Of a stretch of DNA of 64,000 bases, positions 59,877-64,000 are shown in pieces. Below the pieces are notes generated by a model that searched no databases, was not told where the DNA came from, and worked only from the letters and a program-made list of their open reading frames with translations. The translations under genes and the position numbers were made by a program. The number at the start of each line of letters is the position of its first letter. Positions within the stretch are counted from its first letter, which is position 1. The stretch comes from CAVQRC01 sp963715045 (lineage in GTDB: Bacteria > Planctomycetota > Planctomycetia > Pirellulales > Lacipirellulaceae), in assembly GCA_963715045.1 (NCBI GenBank), contig CAVQRC010000006.1, positions 248,001-312,000 of the forward strand. Direction: 5' to 3'.

Positions 59877-60662
59877 ATGGAAATCGTTATCAACGACTCG
59901 TACGAGGAGCTCAGCCGCGCGGCCGCGCGGCAGGTGGCGGCGACGCTGAACTCCAAACCCAATGCGGTCCTCGGACTGGCGACCGGATCGTCACCTCTGG
60001 GCCTGTATCGGGAACTCGTGCGGATGCACCAGGATGAAGGTCTCGACTTCTCGCAGGTCACGACCTTCAACCTCGACGAATACGTGGGGCTCTCGAAGAA
60101 TCATCCGCAGAGCTATCACTACTTCATGCACGACAACTTGTTCCGGCACATCAACATCTCGCCGCAGAACATCTACATTCCTTCCGGAACGACCGACAAC
60201 TACCAGGCTTTTTGCGATTGGTACGAGAAGCGGATCGTCGAATGCGGGGGGATCGACCTGCAACTGCTCGGGATCGGAACCGACGGTCACATCGCCTTCA
60301 ACGAGCCCAGCAGTTCGCTCGGTTCACGAACCCGGATCAAGACGCTGGCCAAGAGCACCATCGACGACAACGCCCGGTTCTTCGAGCAACCGGAGGATGT
60401 GCCGATCTATGCGATCACGATGGGAGTCGGCACGATTCTCGAAGCCCGCGAAATCGTGCTCGTGGCCAACGGGATCAACAAGGCCCAGGCCGTCGCCCAG
60501 GCGGTCGAAGGCCCGGTCACGAGCATGATTACCGCCAGCGCGCTGCAGATGCATGAGTCGGTTCAGGTGTATCTCGACCGCGACGCCGCGTCGCAACTGA
60601 AGATGCTCGACTATTACGAATGGATTCAAGCCAAGGGCCCCGACGCGCCGCCATCGGCGTGA
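59877..60662 (+). CDS. nagB: Glucosamine-6-phosphate deaminase NagB
   Basis: Converts glucosamine-6-phosphate to fructose-6-phosphate and ammonia. The 261-aa protein has GLATGSSPLGLYRELVRMHQDEGLDFSQVTTFNLDEYVGLSKNHPQSYHYFMHDNLFRHIN and the active-site GIGTDGHIAFNEPSSSLGSRTRIKTLAKSTIDDNARFF. It is complete. The following gene is an alternative GlmU 50 bp on, so the pair controls flow into and out of amino-sugar synthesis. Confidence 0.96.
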   Translation: MEIVINDSYEELSRAAARQVAATLNSKPNAVLGLATGSSPLGLYRELVRMHQDEGLDFSQVTTFNLDEYVGLSKNHPQSYHYFMHDNLFRHINISPQNIYIPSGTTDNYQAFCDWYEKRIVECGGIDLQLLGIGTDGHIAFNEPSSSLGSRTRIKTLAKSTIDDNARFFEQPEDVPIYAITMGVGTILEAREIVLVANGINKAQAVAQAVEGPVTSMITASALQMHESVQVYLDRDAASQLKMLDYYEWIQAKGPDAPPSA

Positions 60663-60711
60663 GCGTGGACCACGCGGTCGGCGACGGTAAGGAATCGAGG
60701 AGCGGCCCGCG

Positions 60712-61987
60712 ATGCGTCTGATCCTGCTCGATTTGCCCGGCAAGAACCGGTTCCGCTTCGACCCTGTTGCGCTCTGCCGTCCCATCTGGGAACTGCGGAG
60801 TGGAATGACGACGCTCGCCGAGCAACTAATTGCCAGGACGGCCGCCACCGATGTCGCCGGGTTCGCACCCGAATACCTGGCCGACGCCTGCCGCGAGTCG
60901 GGACGGATGACGGTGAACGCTCCCGGCACGCTCGAGGGCGACGATCTGCTGCTGGTCAATGCGCGGGTGCGGGCGGCGGAGTTCGCCATCGCACCGAGCG
61001 GGCCGAGCGAGATTGCGGTCGACGGCGACGGGGACGTGCTGTACGCCCGGATCGCCAGGGCCGATCTGGCCCGGCTCGATACCGGTTCGATCGGGCAGTT
61101 CCTGGCGTCGGCCAGGACTCAGTTGCCGCTGGCCAGCCGCAGCAGTCGCGACCTGGGATTATGCGTGGGACCTGGTCCTGGCCAATGGTGGGCAGCTCGA
61201 GCGGGACTTCGCGGCCGCCGGCCGACACGGCGTCGTGGGGGTCGTCGAACCGCCGTACGCGGTGCGGGGAAGCGAACGCGATGTCTATGTCGCGGCCGGG
61301 GCCGTTGTCCAGCCGATGGTCGTGATCGACGCGACTGCTGGCCCCGTGTACATCGACGAGGGGGCACAGATTCATCCGTTCACCCGGATCGAAGGCCCCT
61401 GCTACGTGGGTCGAGATTCCGTGTTGCTCGGGGCGAAGTGCCGGGCGGGGAACACGATCGGTCCCGTGTCGCGAATTGGTGGAGAGATCGAACACAGCAT
61501 CATCCAGGGATACACGAACAAGTACCACGACGGATTTCTGGGGCATGCCTATGTTGGCGAATGGGTGAATCTGGGAGCCATGACGACCAACAGCGATCTC
61601 AAGAACGACTACAGCAATGTCTCGGTGGTGCTGGATGGGATGACCTCGATCGATACCGGGTCGCAGAAAGTGGGGTCCTTGATTGGAGATCATGCCAAGA
61701 CTTCGATTGGTACCCTGCTGAATACGGGCGCGTACCTCGGCGCGATGAGCCTGATCGCCGCGACCGGCGGATTGATCCCCAAATACATTCCGTCGTTCAC
61801 GTGGTACGTCCGCGGAACGCTCACCGCCGGCGGAGGCCGGCAGGCCATGTATCAGGCGGCGGCGACCGCGATGGGTCGCCGAGGGCAGGTCTGGACCGAC
61901 GCCCAGCAGCGGATGTGGGACGCGGTTTACGACCAGACCAGTGCGTCGCGGGAACTGGCGATCCAGAGGACTGCACGAGGCGGGTGA
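60712..61987 (+). CDS. GlmU-like sugar nucleotidyltransferase/acetyltransferase (frameshift)
   Basis: About 425 aa after correction. The N-terminal part MRLILLDLPGKNRFRFDPVALCRPIWELRSGMTTLAEQ is the NTP_transf_4 type of the alternative bacterial GlmU family (TIGR03991). The second frame continues from TWDYAWDLVLANGGQLERDF into a left-handed beta-helix (VYIDEGAQIHPFTRIEGPCYVGRDSVLLGAKCRAGNTIGPVSRIGGEIEHSIIQGYTNKYHDGFLGHAYVGEWVNLGAMTTNSDLKNDY). The frame break is at about 61140-61150, where one base is extra or two are missing. It probably makes UDP-GlcNAc. It follows nagB. Confidence 0.83.
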
Positions 61988-62000
61988 CTGCGAAGGCGGC

Positions 62001-62064
62001 TGGGACGACTGGGACATGGGACGCTGGGACACTGGGACCTGGGACACTGGGACACTGGGACGGC
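62001..62064. repeat. GGGACACT tandem repeat upstream of cobL
   Basis: Seven imperfect units of TGGGACACTGGGAC type, the other strand of the AGTCCCAG family, run from just after the GlmU-like stop to about 40 bp before the cobL start. Confidence 0.75.
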
Positions 62065-62102
62065 GTATTGTTCATTGGGTAGCGATTCGGGATGATGATT
62101 TC

Positions 62103-63344
62103 ATGAGCACAGCAATTCCGATTATTGGCCTGGGCGACGATGGACTGGACGGCGTGTCGGATGCGGCACGGCAATTGATTCGTGACGCCGAGATTATCGT
62201 GGGCGACGACCGCACTCTGAGTCGGATCGGCACGACCACGGGTCAGCGGATGCCGGTCGGCAGCGACATGGACGAGGTCGTTGAGAAGATCGCTGAGTTG
62301 GCTACGCGGCGGATCGTGGTGGTCGTTTACGGCGACCCGCTGTTCTATGGATGGGCTCGCTATCTGTGCGATAAGCTCGGCAAGGATCGCTTCGACGTAC
62401 TGCCCCATGTCACCAGCATGCAGTTGGCATTTGCCCGCGTCATGGAATCATGGGACGAGGCCTATCTCACGAATCTGGCTCATCATTCGCTCGACCATGT
62501 GATCGAGCGGATCCGGACGGCCGAGAAAGTCGGTCTGTTTACGACCGATGAGCATCGTCCCCGCGATGTCGCAGCCACGCTGCTGAAGCGACACATCGAC
62601 TATTTCCATGCCTATGTGTGTGAGAATCTTGGCTCCCGCGACGAATGCGTAACTCAGGGGTCGCTGGCAGATATCGCGGAGCACGATTTTTCGCCGCTGA
62701 ACGTGATGATTCTGATTCGCCAGCCGGATGCGCCCGATCGCGTCCGCGAGGCGGGTCGGCAGCGGTTGTTCGGCAACCCCGAGGCGGCGTTCGCCCAGTC
62801 GAAGCCCAAGCAGGGTCTGCTGACACCGGCCGAGGTGCGGGCGATGGCCCTGGCGCAACTCGACGTGCGTCCCACGAGCACCGTGTGGGACGTCGGCGCC
62901 GGCAGCGGCTCCGTCAGCGTCGAGGCGGCGCACATCGCCAGCGGGGGCCAGGTGTACGCCATCGAGATGGACGGCACCGACTTCTCCTTGATTGGCGAGA
63001 ACATCGATCGATTCGGCGTCACGAACGTGACCCCCATCCTGGGCAAGGCACCTGAAGCCTGGGCCGATCTGCCGGATCCCGATTGCGTCTTCGTCGAGGG
63101 TACCGGCCGCGAGGCGCGGGCGATCGTCGAGGCGGCCTATCAACGTCTGCGAGCGGGCGGCCGGCTGGTCGCCAACCTGGGCAGCATCGAGAACCTCTCC
63201 GAACTGCATGCTCTGCTCAGTCAGCAAGCGGCCGAGGTCAATGTGTGGATGATCAACATCGCCCGCGGCACCTACCAGATGGAGCGGATCCGCTTCGATG
63301 CACTGAATCCGACGTTCCTGCTCGCAGTGGTGAAGGGGGAGTAA
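62103..63344 (+). CDS. cobL: Precorrin-6Y C5,15-methyltransferase (CbiE-CbiT fusion)
   Basis: A bifunctional enzyme of cobalamin synthesis, 413 aa. Residues 1-210 are the CbiE (tetrapyrrole methylase) domain (IPIIGLGDDGLDGVSDAARQLIRDAEIIVGDDRTL...VVYGDPLFYGWARYL). Residues 220-413 are CbiT with the SAM site TVWDVGAGSGSVSVEAAHIASGGQVYAIEMD and the decarboxylase part. Start ATG 62103 is the first after the repeat and matches the family. It stands alone here without other cob genes. Confidence 0.93.
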   Translation: MSTAIPIIGLGDDGLDGVSDAARQLIRDAEIIVGDDRTLSRIGTTTGQRMPVGSDMDEVVEKIAELATRRIVVVVYGDPLFYGWARYLCDKLGKDRFDVLPHVTSMQLAFARVMESWDEAYLTNLAHHSLDHVIERIRTAEKVGLFTTDEHRPRDVAATLLKRHIDYFHAYVCENLGSRDECVTQGSLADIAEHDFSPLNVMILIRQPDAPDRVREAGRQRLFGNPEAAFAQSKPKQGLLTPAEVRAMALAQLDVRPTSTVWDVGAGSGSVSVEAAHIASGGQVYAIEMDGTDFSLIGENIDRFGVTNVTPILGKAPEAWADLPDPDCVFVEGTGREARAIVEAAYQRLRAGGRLVANLGSIENLSELHALLSQQAAEVNVWMINIARGTYQMERIRFDALNPTFLLAVVKGE

Positions 63345-63588
63345 GCAGATGGGCGAATGGGCAGATGGGCGAATGAGCGTACGGGCGACTGGAAGTGGGG
63401 TGAAGTGGGCTGTTTGGTTCTGCTGACTTTAGTAAGCGCGTCTCTGCCTGCTGGGAACCTGGTGTGCTTCCGTGCTGGCCGCCACGTTGCCACCCCATTC
63501 GCCCATTGGCCGATCTGCCCATTCGCCCATCACCCCATAAACCCATTCGCCCATAAGCCCATAAGCCCACCCGCCCATTCCCCTACCC
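63343..63588. repeat. Two opposed GGGCGAAT / ATTCGCCC arrays
   Basis: Units of GGGCGAATGGGCAGAT lie at 63350-63375 and the complementary GCCCATTCGCCCAT units at 63490-63588, so the region between cobL and the TrkA-like gene can fold into a long hairpin. The second array ends at the stop of the TrkA-like gene. Confidence 0.75.
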
Positions 63589-64000
63589 GTAGGCGATCCG
63601 AAATCTCTCGATCGCTTCTCGTTCGCCGAGCGCGATCAGCGTGTCGTCGGCGTGAAATCGATAGGTCGACGGCGGATTGAACGTTATTTCGGCGTCTGCA
63701 TGGCGGATGCCGATGATCAACATCCCGTGTTCGCGAAGAGCCGTGACTTCGGAAATCGACTGGTTGATCAACGAGCTGCTGCCGCGAATCGGGACTTCGC
63801 ACAGGTCGACGTTGAGCTTGGTCTCGTCAAGTACCGTCTCCAGCAATTCGCTGGCATAGGGTCGCGTGACCAGGTGCGAGATTCGCTTCGCCCCGATCAC
63901 TGCCGGCATGATGACGCGATTCGCGCCTGCCTGGATCAGCTTCCGCCGCGTGCTCGGTTGCTCGCCGCGGGCGATGATTTCCAGGTTTGGATTCAGATTG
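63583..64000 (-). CDS. Potassium-channel/TrkA-type NAD-binding and RCK C-terminal protein (partial)
   Basis: Only the C-terminal 138 residues are in the window; the 5' part runs past its end. NLNPNLEIIARGEQPSTRRKLIQAGANRVIMPAVIGAKRISHL is the end of a TrkA-N/RCK domain, and SSSLINQSISEVTALREHGMLIIGIRHADAEITFNPPSTYRFHADDTLIALG is a TrkA-C (RCK-C) domain. It is likely the regulatory part of a potassium channel or uptake system. The stop codon abuts the ATTCGCCC array. Confidence 0.85.
   Translation of the reverse strand, partial: NLNPNLEIIARGEQPSTRRKLIQAGANRVIMPAVIGAKRISHLVTRPYASELLETVLDETKLNVDLCEVPIRGSSSLINQSISEVTALREHGMLIIGIRHADAEITFNPPSTYRFHADDTLIALGEREAIERFRIAYG

Overview
The window is GC-rich bacterial chromosome and reads as a member of the Planctomycetes. 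The signs are a DUF1559 protein with a pseudopilin-type N-terminus, planctomycete-style repetitive outer-membrane beta-barrel proteins, a standalone fliG, long-form hisG, genes of tetrahydromethanopterin-linked C1 metabolism (mch and an ATP-grasp ligase), and genes of the Ole olefin/beta-lactone pathway. Genes lie on both strands with no plasmid, phage or CRISPR backbone. One tRNA (Lys) and an SRP RNA are present.

Layout. 0-2.4 kb (minus): hisE-hisG-miaA. 2.6-9.9 kb (plus): a TIGR03546/TIGR03545 pair, mch, a RimK-like ATP-grasp ligase overlapping oleC by 4 bp, then oleD. 10.1-12.8 kb: aspS and a redoxin-like protein. 12.8-14.1 kb: a 169-bp tandem array and a GxxExxY gene, bracketed by two 48-bp direct repeats. 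14.0-17.8 kb (minus): a six-haem cytochrome c followed by a frameshifted porin-like beta-barrel. 18-24.6 kb: mutS, fliG, queD, a CitG-like gene and oleB (the last two overlap by 4 bp). 24.6-31 kb: a DtxR-type regulator (frameshifted), DinB, SRP RNA-dnaX-ybaB-recR, rpoN. 31-35.3 kb: PH-domain protein, nrdR, moaC, a DUF4105 lipoprotein, an RlmM-like methyltransferase. 35.5-45.3 kb: two paralogous barrels, DUF2237, SMP-30, an exo/endonuclease-family protein, DUF3467, an RF-like GGQ protein, a HAD hydrolase, MOSC, a candidate small RNA and a PilZ-PilZ-TM-SHD1 protein. 45.5-54.5 kb: glutamine-synthetase-like enzyme plus SDR, a DUF1559 protein plus lipoprotein, a DUF5060 glycosidase-like protein and a serine hydrolase fused to VCBS repeats. 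55-64 kb: a Pcm-erythromycin-esterase fusion, a 54-residue membrane protein, a broken sulfotransferase, a WD40 protein, tRNA-Lys, nagB, an alternative GlmU, cobL and a truncated TrkA-like gene.

Three themes stand out. First, intergenic spaces are filled with short tandem repeats of 8-10 bp in several sequence families; each main family recurs at separate loci, and several arrays abut start or stop codons (hisE and dnaX have the same array directly before the ATG). Second, dnaX carries an A9 run at codons 411-414, where a -1 slip reaches a stop within a few codons; this is the arrangement expected for making a short gamma form. Third, ole genes are twice joined by 4-bp overlaps to genes that may serve tetrahydromethanopterin metabolism.

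Six genes need a one- or two-base correction to read through. Four of these look like a lost base in a G or C run, so assembly error is as likely as real mutation. All functional calls rest on reading the translated sequences; no database search was run.
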